Origin: Viscum album
Taxonomy: Eukaryota > Streptophyta > Magnoliopsida > Santalales > Viscaceae
Assembly (NCBI GenBank): GCA_963277665.1
Contig: OY728121.1
Span: 953,348,097-953,412,096, forward strand
DNA: 64,000 nt
Reading direction: 5' to 3'
In this document: one piece after another, positions 11,728-23,960 of the stretch
Position numbering within the stretch: position 1 is the first letter of the stretch
Layout of the letters: the number at the start of each line of letters is the position of its first letter
Translations under genes and position numbers: made by a program
Notes under the pieces: generated by a model
What the model was told of the DNA's origin: nothing
Seen by the model: only the letters and a program-made list of their open reading frames with translations
The model's database searches: none

Positions 11728-13978
11728 AGTAGTATGAGAGACTGGTATATTATTGTTTATAATTATTTAAATTCATTGGTGATATACGCATTCATAATTT
11801 AGTTTTTCAATTCAATTTTATTCACTCTTTTAATATGAATGAAGAGTTTTGTTTCTTACTCCAACATTACTCACAAATCTAATAGAAACAATTAATTTTA
11901 TGATTAAAATTAAATAAAACAACTCATCCAGATGTGCCAATGATTCTTCCAAGATAACATAATAGCACACGATGTGTAACTGGAGTTACACACCGTGTAG
12001 TTATGATTATCGAATCAAGAGTTTATTCGGAAATTACTCAACCCATGTGCATTGTTGTAGTTAATTCTTACACCGTGAGTTGACTGCGATAGACAGTCTC
12101 ATGATCAACCAGATTAAATTTTGTATGGCCCATTGGACATGACATGTAGTCCCTTTCGGGTCAGGGCTTGACCGTATATCCACACAGTTTTCCAACTGGT
12201 GACCATGTAACACAGAGTCAACATGGCATGTGTCCCACTAGACATTTCATGTACTCAAAGAATTCTGAAGTATGCCTCACATTATAGGTACCTAGGTGTG
12301 TACTTCAGATAAACAGTGAAGGGATTACACACCCTATAGACCGGATCTACACACCATTTAATTTTACCAAATTATGCATATTTAAAATATTAATATCTGT
12401 ATAATGTTCAGATATGCATATCATGTATAAGTTACATTACAAGTTGTTACTCTAAGTGCATTTAAGCATAAAACGTGGTCGAAAAAATCATGTGATTCAT
12501 GTAATCATACATGAATTACATGTTTTGATAGTAGTTATTAAATCATGTATACGATATGTTACAAGATTAAAATAGTATATGAGTATAATACATTTTGGGT
12601 AGATTCGAATGGGTATTCACTATGTTACGTCCATGGTACATTTATGTACAAGGTTAATTTTAAATGATTTTTTAATTTGTTTTAAATTATAATGGATAAG
12701 AATCTCAAGGGAATTCAGAAAAGGATCAGGATAAAAGGATTGATTAATTAAAGATAATAATTAATCGATTCAAGTGCGATTTATCTTAAATAAGAATGAT
12801 TAAATAATTGAATTCTAGTTTTATTAAATACGAAATTTTTTTGAATGTGTGTGGATGATCATGAGATATGCCATACCTTTATATGTGATTGTTTTCATTT
12901 TAATTTGTTATTAAATTAAATTATTGTCTTGCATGCCTTCTCTCCTTATTAATATGTTAGGCCTACATGCCCATGATTTCTTTTATTTAAACCCCCTTTT
13001 CCCCCACACCTACACACGAGTAAAAGCATATGTAATGGATATAGATCCCAAGATATTGGTGATGGATCAAGTTAGGAGTTATGGAAAGACCAATCCAAAG
13101 AGATAAAAAGGTGCACAAGTGTAAAGTTGTAAACACGGACCTCAGATTGGTTCAAGGTGTTTCTCCCCTAGGTCAGTGGTTAGTTTATCAACCGCTAGAT
13201 AAACTAACAATTAGAACAAGATCATGATCATAACCTTTGTTTTATTTCTATCAGTTACATTTTTATTCATTATGGATTTTTTTTCATGATAACATAATTA
13301 ATTAATTAACGAGCATGCAAGATGGAACTAAAATAAGATGGCTTGTGCATAAATATTATCTAAGACATGGTTAATATCTTAAGTAATACTACTTAATATT
13401 AAAAATCATGTGAGAAGATAATAATTTAAGATATACACATAAAGGATAAAATCCCTTAATAAAATACTAATTCGGTATAGCCTTACATTACTTTGGTTAG
13501 AATCGAACCATATTTCAAAGTGCTTGACCAACCAAAATTAGAGTTCTTTCAATTATTAAGGAATTATAATTTTAAGTTTTGTGTTGACTTAACTTGGTTG
13601 AAATCAAGTATTGACTACCAAAGAAAGACTTTGTGTGACTAAGAGGCAATGGTTTGGGAAAAACAAATTAATGATTTCAGGATTGGGGAGTCTACTCAAT
13701 GGATCAAGGAACTGTGAGTTAATATAGTTGGAATTTGAAATACCTACCTAAAACCATTCAAGTTTGTTGACTAGCTAATGTTTGTGTAATGAGAATGGGA
13801 TTATGGATCCTTTCCAATCGAATATCTAAGAAACAATATATTCTGAAGCCAATGGTGAGGGATATAGGTTTCAATAAAATATTGGGAGACTAATAAATAT
13901 AATTTTTTTTATTTGTCAAAATTTATCATATAAAGTACTAAATCTTTGATCATCTTATTTGTATAAATGAAAATAAAA
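11728..13978 (+). other. Copia B primer-binding site and untranslated leader
   Basis: TAGTATGAGAG, about 3 bp after the 5' LTR, resembles a mutated TGGTATCAGAG primer site. The following 2.2 kb is AT-rich leader with no convincing gene. The 60-codon frame at 12924-13106 has no domain signature. The last part (about 13670-13960, including TCTACTCAATGGATCAAGGA and TATTGGGAGAC) is similar to 36440-36660 in element D, which shows that B and D are related families. Confidence 0.6.
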
Positions 13979-14771
13979 ATGACATCAAACATATCATTGT
14001 GTTCCATACTCAAGAAGGAAAAACTTCTCACTAAAATTAATTTACAGGAGTGGAAAAGGCTCCTACGGGTCATCCTTTTCTGTGGAAGGAAACTATATGT
14101 GCTGGGAGAACCTTTACCAGTTGTTCTTGGAAATGAGGCGAGTGGTGAAGAACCATATCTATATGAGAAACATCTAAATGATGATACAGATGTTCAGTGC
14201 TTCATGCTATCATCCATGTCTAATGATATCTTGAAGAAACATGTGGAAATGGATGCATATATCACAATGTATCACCTTTGGGATCACTATAAAGAGAAGG
14301 TGAGACAAGAGAGCTTTGTGATCTCCAATGCTTTGTTCACCACTAAACTTGGGGATTATACACCAGCTAGGCCTCATGTAGGAAAGATTATCAGTTACAT
14401 TGAGCATCTGGACATCTTAGGGATTAAATTCTCAAATGATTTGCATACAGATCTCATACTTTCCTCACTGCCCAAGACGTTCAACAGTTTTATTGTTAAT
14501 TATAATATGAGCAATAATGAGAAGAGTCTATCGGAACTTCTAAACTTTATTCCCCAAATGGATAAGGACATGGGGTGTAACAAACCCATAGTCCTTATGG
14601 TGAACAAGAAAAGAAAGTAAAATTAAAAGGGGAATAAGAATAATAAATATTCTTAAGCCCCCAGAGCACCATGCTTCCGAGATAAAGAATATCCAAAGGT
14701 AGGGCATGGAAAAGGAGTTAGTATGTTTTTCATGTGGAAATTCAGGATACTTAAAGATGAACTGCACCTAG
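13979..14771 (+). pseudogene. gag: Copia B gag (UBN2-type), broken
   Basis: The frame open from 13967 to 14620 encodes a copia gag of the UBN2 type. The likely start is the ATG at 13979 (MTSNISLCSILKKEKL), which matches the usual beginning of these proteins better than the upstream ATG. The product would be the capsid protein that packages element RNA. A stop at 14618-14620 falls in a Lys-rich linker. Further on, 14724-14765 encodes a zinc knuckle (CFSCGNSGYLKMNC) in which the conserved His has become Tyr, followed by a stop at 14769. RNA-binding function is therefore lost. It is followed by protease and integrase remnants of the same polyprotein. Confidence 0.85.
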
Positions 14772-14809
14772 AGGCAAGGGGAATCCAAAAGTGCGTTCAT
14801 TATCAAGTG

Positions 14810-15435
14810 AAATCTTTCCATTTCTACACATTGGATATTAGATATAGCTTTTGGTGCTCGCATATGTATTTAAATTCAAGAACCAATTCTATTTCAGAAA
14901 ATTTCCAAAGGAGAGGTGGATCTGTAAGCTACTAATGGTGCGAGGATGGCTGCTCTTTCCATTAGTGACAACAACCTTTTTTTTCTGATGGTAATGATTT
15001 TGTTTTTATTTGATTCTTATTATGTGCCAACTATTACCAAAAACATAATTTTTTTTATCATGTTTAGATATTGATGGGTTTATTTTAAACTTTGGAAATA
15101 ATAGAAGTTTCTTTTATAACGAAAACATATATTATGGTATGGAACATTTAAATAACAATCTTTATGTTTTGAATTATGGAAACCAAGTGATGAAAATTTA
15201 TATCGAATCATGTTTACACGACTCATTTAATACCCAGTTATGGCATCACCATCTTGGTAATGTAAATGAGAAGCATTTGGAAGAGCTCTGTCAATATGGT
15301 TATTTATACTTTTCTGAGCTAAAACCACTTGATAGATGTCATTATTGTTTACAAGAGAAAATTTCCAATCCACATTTTGGTGTACAAGGTGAAAGGGCCA
15401 TAGAGATTCTAGGATCGGTACACATTGATTTGTGA
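14810..15435 (+). pseudogene. pol: Copia B protease and GAG-pre-integrase remnant
   Basis: The aspartic protease region (about 14820-15130) survives only as traces: LDI replaces the LDTG active site near 14834, and the frame shifts. The frame 15139-15435 encodes the pre-integrase zinc-binding domain, with LWHHHLGNVNEKH (second zinc-ligand His changed to Asn) and an intact CHYC pair. It ends at HIDL followed by two stops (15433-15438), where the first catalytic Asp of the integrase core is reached. Confidence 0.8.
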
Positions 15436-15438
15436 TAA

Positions 15439-16330
15439 CCACTTCTAGTAGAATATAGAGGTGTACATTCTTACTTTATAACTTTTACTGGTGACTTGAG
15501 TAGATATGTCTATATTTACTTGATGAGGTATAAGTCCAAGTCCTTTGATAAATTTAAGGAATTCAATAATGAAGTAGTGAATCATCTTGGTAAGAATTTA
15601 AAGAAGCTTCAATTAGATCGAGGTGGAGAATATCTTAACCAAGAGTTCATTGGATTTCTATGGGAGTTTGGGATACTATCTCAACTCACTCCACCTTATA
15701 CACCAAAGTGGAATGGTGTTAGTGAAATGAAGAACCATATCTTTTTGGACATGGTAAGGTTGATGGTGAGTCATGAAGATCTTTTATTATCCTTTTGGGG
15801 ATATGAATTACAAATTTTGGCATACAAATTAAACCGAGTACCAACTAAATTGGAAAACAGAATTCCTTTTGATCTACAGAGTGAAAAGAAACCAATTTTA
15901 TCACATACATGTGTATGGGGTTCTGAGGCATTTTTAAGGCTTTCTTAGGAAACCATCTAGCACCTCAGGGCATGAAGTGAATCTTTATAGGTTATCCCAA
16001 TGAAACTAAGGGATACTACTTATAAAACCCCTCAAACAAGAAAGTGATTGTCACCAGACAAGATGTATTCCTTGAAAGGGAGCACATACTCAAAAAGGAT
16101 ATTGGTAGAAATATTGAATTTAATGAAGTTGATGCCCAAGATATATAGGAGTTGGTATAGGAATAAGTTCCATAGGTCCCCATGCAATAAGTACTTCCTG
16201 AAACACAAGTACTGCATAGGAGTGTAAGAGAGGTAAGGGAACCATAGATATATGGTTTTTTTTCCATCGAGGATTGTGACTCATTATTATTGGACAATGA
16301 TGAACCTATCCCCTATAAGGAGGTAGTAGA
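15439..16330 (+). pseudogene. pol: Copia B integrase core remnant
   Basis: The frame 15496-15948 is a typical copia integrase. LDRGGEYLNQEF carries the second catalytic Asp, TPPYTPKWNGVSE carries the catalytic Glu (both visible), and SFWGYELQ follows. After a frameshift near 15930-15990 the C-terminal part continues (GYPNETKGYY, then VFLEREH) to about 16140. The enzyme would insert element DNA into chromosomes, but several stops and at least one frameshift make this copy inactive. It is in the same frame as the preceding zinc domain. Confidence 0.85.
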
Positions 16331-16334
16331 GAGA

Positions 16335-17250
16335 TGAGAATATATAATATGGATAGAAGCTATGAATTATAATATGGATTCTATGTATCAGAACAAAGTA
16401 TGGGTTTTGGTCAATGCGTCAGTTCATATAAATCCTGTTGGGTGTAAATGGTTGTTGAAGAAGAAACTAGACATGGAAGTTAAATTAAGTACCTATAAAG
16501 AAAGGAAAGTGGATAATGGTTTTAAATAGTTTCAATTAATTGACTACAATGAAATTTTTTGACCAAATTCATTGTTTAAATCCATAAAAGGTGGATTATC
16601 TATAATAAAATAAAAAAGAAGGCATTCGGGCCATTTAGGCCTTGTTTAAATCCATAAGAATCATACTTTCCATAACATCTTACCATGATTATGAGATTTG
16701 GAAGATGGATATAAAAACTACATTCCTCAATGGGAACCTTTAAGAAGCAATCAATATAACACAACTAGAAGGTTTTGTGACACCAGGTGATTCCAAAATC
16801 GTTTTTAAGTTGCAGGGGTCCATTTATGGATTGAAGAAAGCATCTAGGTCATGGAACATTCAATTCAATGAAGCTATAAGAGAATTTTGTTTCATTAAAA
16901 ATTAATGCGAGCCATGTGTTTACAAGATGTTTAATGGGAATGTTTTCATTATCCTAGTAGTATATGTTGATGACATATTACTTATTTTAAATGATATACA
17001 GGTCCTATAGTCAGTTAAGGATTGGTTGAACAAGTGATTCTCCCTGAAGGACTTAGGTGAAGTAGCTTTCATTCTAGGGATTAGGATCATTTGTGATAGA
17101 TCCCAGAGGATTCTTGGACTAAGTCAAATAATATATATTGACCAGATACAAAATAGATTTAGTAAGGAACAATCCAAGAGGGGATTGGTTCTAGCATCAC
17201 ATGGATTATATCTTTCTAAGAAAATGTGTCCCTAGAAACAATAGGAGAAA
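16335..17250 (+). pseudogene. pol: Copia B reverse transcriptase remnant
   Basis: RVT_2-type sequence runs from the WIEAMNYNMDSM block (about 16353) through GCKWLLKKK and KMDIKTTFLNG to the catalytic YVDD at 16963-16974, then DLGEVAFILGI. Stops are frequent. At 16572-16657 a 54-bp foreign piece is flanked by two copies of TTGTTTAAATCCATAA and breaks the conserved LKSI block. The order and motifs are those of copia, with reverse transcriptase after integrase. Confidence 0.85.
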
Positions 17251-17966
17251 GAGAGAATGGGTAAGATCCCGTACACTTCATTGATAGGATCTGTCATGTA
17301 TGCCCTATTATGTAATAGAATTTATGTTTCCTTTACATTGAGCATTGTCGGAAGATATCAAGCAGATCCAAGAGATCACAATTGGGCTGCTGTTAAGGTT
17401 ATCCCTAAGTATCTAAGAATAATGAGGACATGTTCCTGGTGTATAGAGGATACTAGTATCTTTTCAACTTAGGGTATGATAATTCTTGTTTTTAGATAGA
17501 TGAGAATGATATAAAGTTGAAATTAGGGTATGTTTTTTTATCTCAATAGAGGAGTTGTGAGATGGAAGAGTTTAAAGAATCCAGTTGTTGTTGATTCTAT
17601 AGAGGAGTTCGAGTATATAGCAGCTTCTGTTGTAGCCAAGGAATCCATTTGGATTCAAACCTTTTTCCAGGAGCATTATGTGGTATGAAGTAGTAGATAC
17701 CCTATCACATTGTATTGTGATAATACTGTTGTGGTGGCTCTTTTAAAAGATCCAATGTCACATCAACAGATGAATCACATACTCCAGAAGTATCACCTCT
17801 TGATGGATTTTCATCGGAGGGGAGAAGTTGTAGTGAGTAGAGTACCCATATAATAGAACATGGTGGACCACTTGACTAAAGGCTTATCTCAAGAGAAGCA
17901 TGAGTATCATGTGAGATCTAGTGAACTGAAGTTTGTTAGTAGTTGGTTCTAGTGAAAGTGGGAGTC
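17251..17966 (+). pseudogene. pol: Copia B RNase H remnant and polypurine tract
   Basis: The frame 17257-17472 encodes the region between reverse transcriptase and RNase H (IPYTSLIGSVMYALLC, then YLRIMRTC). The RNase H part follows: VVRWKSLKN, EFEYIAASVVAKESIW, LYCDNTVVVALLKDP, SHQQMNHI and VDHLTKGL to about 17890. Several stops are present. The purine run GTGAAAGTGGGAGTC at about 17953-17966 directly precedes the 3' LTR and is the polypurine tract. Confidence 0.85.
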
Positions 17967-19966
17967 TATTAGAGTTGGTTCCATAAAAATAACATCTATA
18001 TACTTTATGATAAACTTATATTCGTGGTTTTGAATATTAATAAATTCCTTAACACATCATGATTTTTCTTTTTCATGACATTATATGTGATAATGTCCCA
18101 AGAGTAGCTGGCACACTAAATGGCCATAGAAATTTCCCTCTATGAAGATAACCTAGAAGTGCCATGAAACTATTCTTAAATATGCGTTCTATGGCCAGAT
18201 GATATCATTTTAGGGACACAAATGATATAGTCTATTAGGTGTTGACACTTATAGGAATTTGAGACACCTTATCATAGTGTACACCCTTGGTAATATCTAG
18301 TAGGATATTATGATAACAAGACCCGACAATAAGAAATCCACATTTATAAGTGTAATTGGATATTCCTATCTGTGATATGTGTATTGGTACATAGAATTTA
18401 ATATTATTATTAATGGATAATATGAGTCACTTAATTTGTTGTATTAATGAAAATCGTGATGATATTTTTTCATGGTGAGGTAGGATACATTGGGTGCATC
18501 ACGAGTAATATTGCATTAATGAATAATGGGAGAAAGGATTTATCCCTTCCATTCATTAACAAAAGTTAATATCTCAGGACCTTTTATGGAAATGATATGA
18601 GCTAACTAAATCCATAGACATTGTGTTCTCTAGGCAAGTTCTATTTTTGGAAAGTCAAAGAAAGAGATATCAAGTACATAGTTTGATGGAATTGGCATGC
18701 AACCTTCTTGATTGGAGATATTGTGATAAAGAGATCATATTACATGGTAAACATTCGTATGAGATGAAATGTCATTGCGTCATTAAATTCTTTCTCAATG
18801 GGTGCCTTGTCATGTTTCTAGATGCTAACCTTGGACTTTAGGTAGGTTTTCTTAATTCCATTGATAAAGAGGCCTAGAGGGTCACACACTAAGTTTATCC
18901 AGAATCTCAGTTAAATAATTTATTATTTAACAAGTTGAATAAATATTATTCATGGTTGTGGTTTAATAATTATTAATTCATTTCTGATCACATTTTTTCT
19001 ATCACTGTTATTCAAGAGAATATATTGTGGGCTGAATATTTAATAAATAAATATTTTCTATTTTGGTGAATATAATATTTATTTATTTATCAGCGAATAA
19101 TGCAGTGATGTTTATTTAATAAATAAATAGTCATCATTCAAGGTGTTACAAATATTAAAGAGGATTAGTGGATAGAGTTTAAGGGTCCAATGATAAATAA
19201 TAATATTGTATATTATTTGATTAAATAATATTTAATTATAACTGTCAAGATAAGCGCATGTTCGGAAATAAAAATATTTCTGTTATTATTTGACATGGGG
19301 GTTTCGTTAGTATTAATAAAATAATTAAAGAAACTTGTGAAAATTATTTTATTATAACCCTAGTGATATAAATGCCCAGTTATATTATTCTCTTATTATC
19401 CAAGGGCATGCCAAGAAACACCAATTCAGTTGTGCAAAACATTTTTGAGAAAAGCATTCAATCCTAGAGAGTTTTTCTTCTCCAATAATTCTCTCAAGAA
19501 AGAAAGAAACCCTCCTCCACCAGATCATGTAGAATGATTTGGAAGTGGTTCTCATGGTGATTAAAGGCAGACGACGTAAGTACAAGGATCTTATATTCTA
19601 GCACCCAGAGACTCCTTCAGTGATGTCCGAAGATTCATGGAACATGTGCGGATCAATTCTAGAGGAGATCAAACCTTGATCTCTACAACATAATAATGGT
19701 GCACTACATATCTATGACCAGACACATCAATAAAGAAATAATAAACCTTAGAGGTAATTATTATTTAATTAAATTAATTATAAACAATATATGTTGATAT
19801 TTTCTCTTGGGTTCCAGGTTTTGTATTACTTTGTATTATTTCTTTTATACAATTCCACGGATCATGGTGTTCATCGCCACATAGATACTAGATTGATCAT
19901 TGATTATGTAAAAAAGAAAAGTTGGGCACCACCCCTCTAGCGCTTCTATTGTTCCCAGAACCAAAA
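17967..19966 (+). repeat. Copia B 3' LTR
   Basis: This 2000-bp LTR is uninterrupted and aligns with 821-1037 plus 9941-11727. Divergence is about 17 percent in the first 190 bp compared by eye, so the insertion is old. The frame 18623-18841 is LTR sequence, not a gene. Gypsy A sequence resumes at 19967. Confidence 0.9.
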
Positions 19967-20278
19967 CTTTTTATACCCCACTGATATGTTATTTTATAAC
20001 ATTTATCTTCTTATTCCTTGTTTATTCCCTTATAGGAATTTATAGATCACCACTTTCTCATTTTCCCCAGGTTATCTCATGTAGTTTTAGGTATTAAGGA
20101 ATATTATAAACATGTTAAAGAGATTTTCAATAATGAAGGTGTATTTCATGTTTTAAGTTGTTATGTAATGTACCTAATTCACAAATACAATATTCTTATT
20201 GATATTTTGGGTTTTATTAAGTGTAATTTTATATAATAAATCATGTATTAATGTGAAATAAAGTCTAGGGTTGTTATA
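19967..20278 (+). repeat. Gypsy A 5' LTR, right fragment
   Basis: This part aligns with 28266-28578 of the 3' LTR; for example CATGTATTAATGTGAAATAA occurs at both ends. It terminates in GGTTGTTATA, directly followed by a degenerate primer-binding site. Confidence 0.85.
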
Positions 20279-20291
20279 GTTATTATCTAAG
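20279..20291 (+). other. Gypsy A primer-binding site (degenerate)
   Basis: GTTATTATCTAAG resembles GTTGGTATCAGAG at the same position as in element C. Nine of thirteen bases match. Confidence 0.55.
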
Positions 20292-21890
20292 AAAAAGTTT
20301 GGTTATTTTTGGGATTAGAATTAGATAACTCTAGAGAAAGCCTTAGGGATAAGACTAAGTATAAGAAAACATCCCTAAATTTGAGTTATTAAAGATTAAT
20401 TGGTTTATCAATAAAATAAATCCCTATCTGGATACTATAAGTGGACATGGTTCTCAAATATATGTACCTAAGAGTAAAAACTCTAACAAGGTGTTCCATC
20501 ATTGACTTGGGGTAACCTGATACATGAAAATGAGCCTTACTACACACCTAATTTGAAACTATTGGGGGATATTCTTTGGTAAATTTATAATCTCATTACA
20601 AAACATTTTTAAGGGAACAAAAGAATGATGATAAGTGTATATGTTATGAAATAGATCATCAAAAACATAGATTAAAGCCTAAAAATTAATAAGTTAAGTA
20701 GTGTAAATAAATATAATTTATAAGTTATCCACTTATTATAATTGGATTCCCTTTTATGTGTTTAATAGTTTAAGATACCCATCAAAATTTTTCTTTTATT
20801 GTACCCAGTGGTTAGAAATAGGAGGAATCATGTTAAAAACTGATGTAAAGGGAAATGTGATGACTGCCCCCATGAGATTCCCAACTCGATGGGAATGGGA
20901 ATAAATTTTTTTATCATGATACTCTCACAACTAACTCAAGTTATAAATTTAAACCTAGATCAAGAAGAGCACCCAAATATACCTAAGAGAGAACAAGATG
21001 AAATTGAGAGCTTCATGTGATGAAGGACTCCTACTTTCAATGCTTCATTCAATCCATTAATCTGGAAACAATGGATCAACTCCACTAAGAAGATCTTCTC
21101 CATCATTTAATGTTCCAAATAAGATAATGTTCTCCTAGATATTTATCATATGGAAGTATAAGCTAATCAGTGGTAGAAATTAATCAAAAATATGAATCTA
21201 TAGGAAGATAATGAGGCGATGGAGTGGAAGGGAATTCAAAAAAAATGTTTTTTGATAAATATTTTCCTCTTACTCTTCATCTTAAAATGGAAAGGTATTT
21301 ACTTACCCACAAGAAAAAAGATGATGAATATATTAAGGATTACGAGGAAAACTTCTCACGACTTGAATGATACACTTATAGTTTTGTTGTTACCCCTGAA
21401 TGAAAGGTTGACCACTTCTTTAGTAGGAAAAGACTAGTCTTTGAAAATCCTTGGAAATATGAGAGTTTGATAGCTGTGACGAAATTTTATGATGTTCCCT
21501 CAAAGTATAATCGGAGATCCATGAATCTAAAGGGTATCATGGTTATAAGAAGTTGGAATTGAAGTTTAATTTTGGTGATATGATAATGAAATATAACGGT
21601 GGAAATAAATTACAATATCCCACTTGCTAAAGGTGTGGAAAGTAGCACCCCAAAAATTACCTAAACGGTATGAAGAAATGATTTAGGTGTGGGAAGGAAA
21701 ATTGGATAACATTTTCCAACAGGAGAAACAAACTAATACGACAGAGGAAAGGAATGCTCCAATCAACCCTCAACACATTGTTCATTTATACAACTATAAG
21801 GAACCAAAAAACTTTTCTAATAAAATATCTAATCTAAGGGTTTTTAGAGACAACCAACAACCTCTAAGGAAGAAAAGATGATCTTTTACC
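20292..21890 (+). pseudogene. gag: Gypsy A leader and gag remnant
   Basis: About 0.7 kb of leader is followed by a decayed gypsy gag (Retrotrans_gag type). Recognisable pieces are a YFP-containing block near 21255-21285 (reached only by a frame change in an A-run near 21240) and a KKDDEYIKDYEENFSRL block near 21320-21365. A zinc knuckle at 21624-21660 keeps two Cys and the His but has Tyr for the last Cys and two stops. Capsid function is lost. A second Cys-containing stretch near 21675-21700 (FRCGKENW) may be a second knuckle. Confidence 0.7.
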
Positions 21891-22300
21891 ATCAAAACTG
21901 TCAAGGTGAATCCTGACAATGATGTAGTGAAATGTATGATAGTGATATATTCAAGAATAGTTAACATACTTTTTGATTCTAGTTCTACGCATTACATAAT
22001 AACATGAAAGTTTTGTAGAACTATTCAAACACCACAAAAAAGAATTGAAGTGGGGATATCAGTGAAAATAAAAAATTTGGAAATTGTTTCATCCTAAGTA
22101 TATAACTCCACCCCTATCAATGTTTGTGGGATGAAATTTCCGATAAACCTTAGCATGCTCCATTTGGTGGAATTTAATGAAATTATGGGTATGGATTGGA
22201 TTTACATATATAAAGAAAAAAAATTGTTATGATTATTAAATCAATATCTGTATTGTGAATTGACCCTCAATTTTGTACAAGAGCAAAAAGGAGGATGAAA
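21891..22300 (+). pseudogene. pol: Gypsy A protease remnant
   Basis: A retropepsin-like region centred on LFDSSSTH, with the codons for Asp-Ser-Ser at 21975-21983 replacing the canonical Asp-Ser-Gly. The active-site glycine is lost and stops occur downstream. It lies between gag and reverse transcriptase as in all Ty3/gypsy elements. The enzyme would have cleaved the polyprotein. Confidence 0.7.
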
Positions 22301-23060
22301 TTTCTTTAGCACCATCATCTTAAGCATGGATGTTATATGCATATGAGAAAGTGTATCTATATAAAATGATTGAGTCTAAGGAATGAACCATCATTAAAGA
22401 CAAGCATCTTTTTAGGGAATATGCTGGTGTGTTTATTGAGGAATTTCATAATCTTCCTCCTAGTTGAGAGGTTGTATTTTAAATAGAGCTTATACCAGGG
22501 GCATTGCCATTATCCAAGAATCCATATAAAATGGATGTTGAGGAACTTTAGGAGCTGAAGAAACAACAACAAGAGAATATGGATAAAGTGTTCAAACTCC
22601 CAAGTGATTTACCATAGGGTATACTTGTCCTCTTCTTCAAGAATAAGGATGGTTCAATGCCCCTTTGTATTGATTATCATGAGATCAAAAAGATCAAGAT
22701 AAAGAAAAAGTATCTTCTTCCATGGATTGATGACTTATTCGATCAGCTATTTGGAGCCCAATACTTCTCGAAGATGGGATATTGTTCATGATATTAGCAA
22801 GTAAGGGTGAGAAAGGAATATATACCCAATGACACTTTTCATACAAGGTATGAGAACTATGATTTTATTGCAATGTCAGTTAGACTCACTAATTCTCCAA
22901 AAATCTTTATTGAATTTATGAATATAGTCTTTAGAGATTACCTCAAAAAATTTGTGGTAGTAATTTTAGATGATATTCTAATATACTCTAAAAGCAAGGA
23001 GGAGCATGAGGAGAATCCTATTACTGTGTTAAAGACCTTGTGAAAGGATAATCTCTATAC
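22301..23060 (+). pseudogene. pol: Gypsy A reverse transcriptase remnant
   Basis: The RVT_1 domain is recognisable by LPLSKNPYKM (about 22505), [21 protein letters not shown] (broken at the start of finger motifs), the frame 22807-23043 with FHTRYENYDFIAMSVRLTN, and the catalytic VILDDILIYS at about 22963-22992. The second catalytic Asp pair is intact. Several TAG/TAA stops interrupt it elsewhere (for instance near 22550 and 22615), so it is inactive. Confidence 0.85.
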
Positions 23061-23960
23061 CAAGTAAAAAAAGGGTGAGTTTTGGTTGAAGGAAGCCTCT
23101 TTCTTGGGGCATATCATCACAAGAAATTGGATATCTGTGGACCCTTCAATGATAGAAGAAATTGAAGGATGGATGAGGATGACATCTGTGACAGATATAC
23201 ATTGTTTCACTGGGTTAGCTAGGTATTATCCCCGATTTGTGATAAATTTATCATGATTGTCAAAGCCTCTTACTAAGCTAAATCGGAAGGGAGTATTTTT
23301 TTCTTAGAATGATAAATATGAAGAAATATTCATGGATTTGAAAAGGAGGCTTATCGTTTCCCCTGTGCTTAAACTATCCATAATTGGAGAGGTTTTCATG
23401 GTATTCAGTGATGCTTCAAAGAATGGATTTGGATGTGTGTCAATGTAGAATGAAAAATTCATAGCCTATGCTTCAAGGTAGTTGAAATCTCATGAGAAAA
23501 ACTATCCCACACATGATCTGGAGCTGGAAGCTGTGATCTTTTCATTAAAAATATGGCGACATTATCTCTATGGGGAGATGTGTGAGATATATACTGATCA
23601 CAAGAGCCTTATATGTATATTCACACAAAAGATCTTAATATGCACCAGTAAAGATGGTTAGAGCTCATCAATGATTTCTACACATCAATCCACTACCATC
23701 CTGGAAAAGAAAATAAGGTGGCAGATTCTCTAAGCAGAATGGATCCAACGATTCTATCCTTAATGAGAGTTGATAAGAACCCGATCTTCTTAGATTTTAA
23801 GAGGATAGACATGGGAATCAATAAAGAAGAAACTTAATCAATCCTTTCTCAAATGATTTATATACCATCCCTCATAGAGAAAATATAGGATGCTCAAATA
23901 AATAATGTGGAAATTCAAAAAAAGTTGGAGTCCATGATAAAGGGGGAATCATTAGAGTTT
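23061..23960 (+). pseudogene. pol: Gypsy A RT connection and RNase H remnant
   Basis: After the polymerase, conserved blocks continue in frame: FLGHIITRNWISVDP, FTGLARYYPRFV, then the RNase H segment VFSDASKNGFGCV (about 23400-23440), [24 protein letters not shown] and IYTDHKSL. The catalytic Asp of SDAS, the Glu of LELEAV and the Asp of YTDHKS are all visible. Stops interrupt the frame at several former Gln/Trp codons. Confidence 0.85.

Larger units (their letters stand above)
821..19966 (+). mobile_element. Ty1/copia element B (contains nested element C)
   Basis: B is a copia retrotransposon with long LTRs (821-1037 plus 9941-11727, about 2004 bp; 17967-19966, 2000 bp). The interior (11728-17966) holds gag, protease, integrase, reverse transcriptase and RNase H in copia order. 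It sits inside the 5' LTR of gypsy element A: the A sequence stops at 820 and resumes at 19967. The flanks resemble a degraded direct repeat (CTCTTT on the left, CTTTTT on the right). The 5' LTR is itself interrupted by element C. All coding domains carry stops and frameshifts, so B cannot move by itself. The LTR length and integrase sequence suggest an Angela/Tork-like lineage; that assignment is tentative. Confidence 0.9.
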
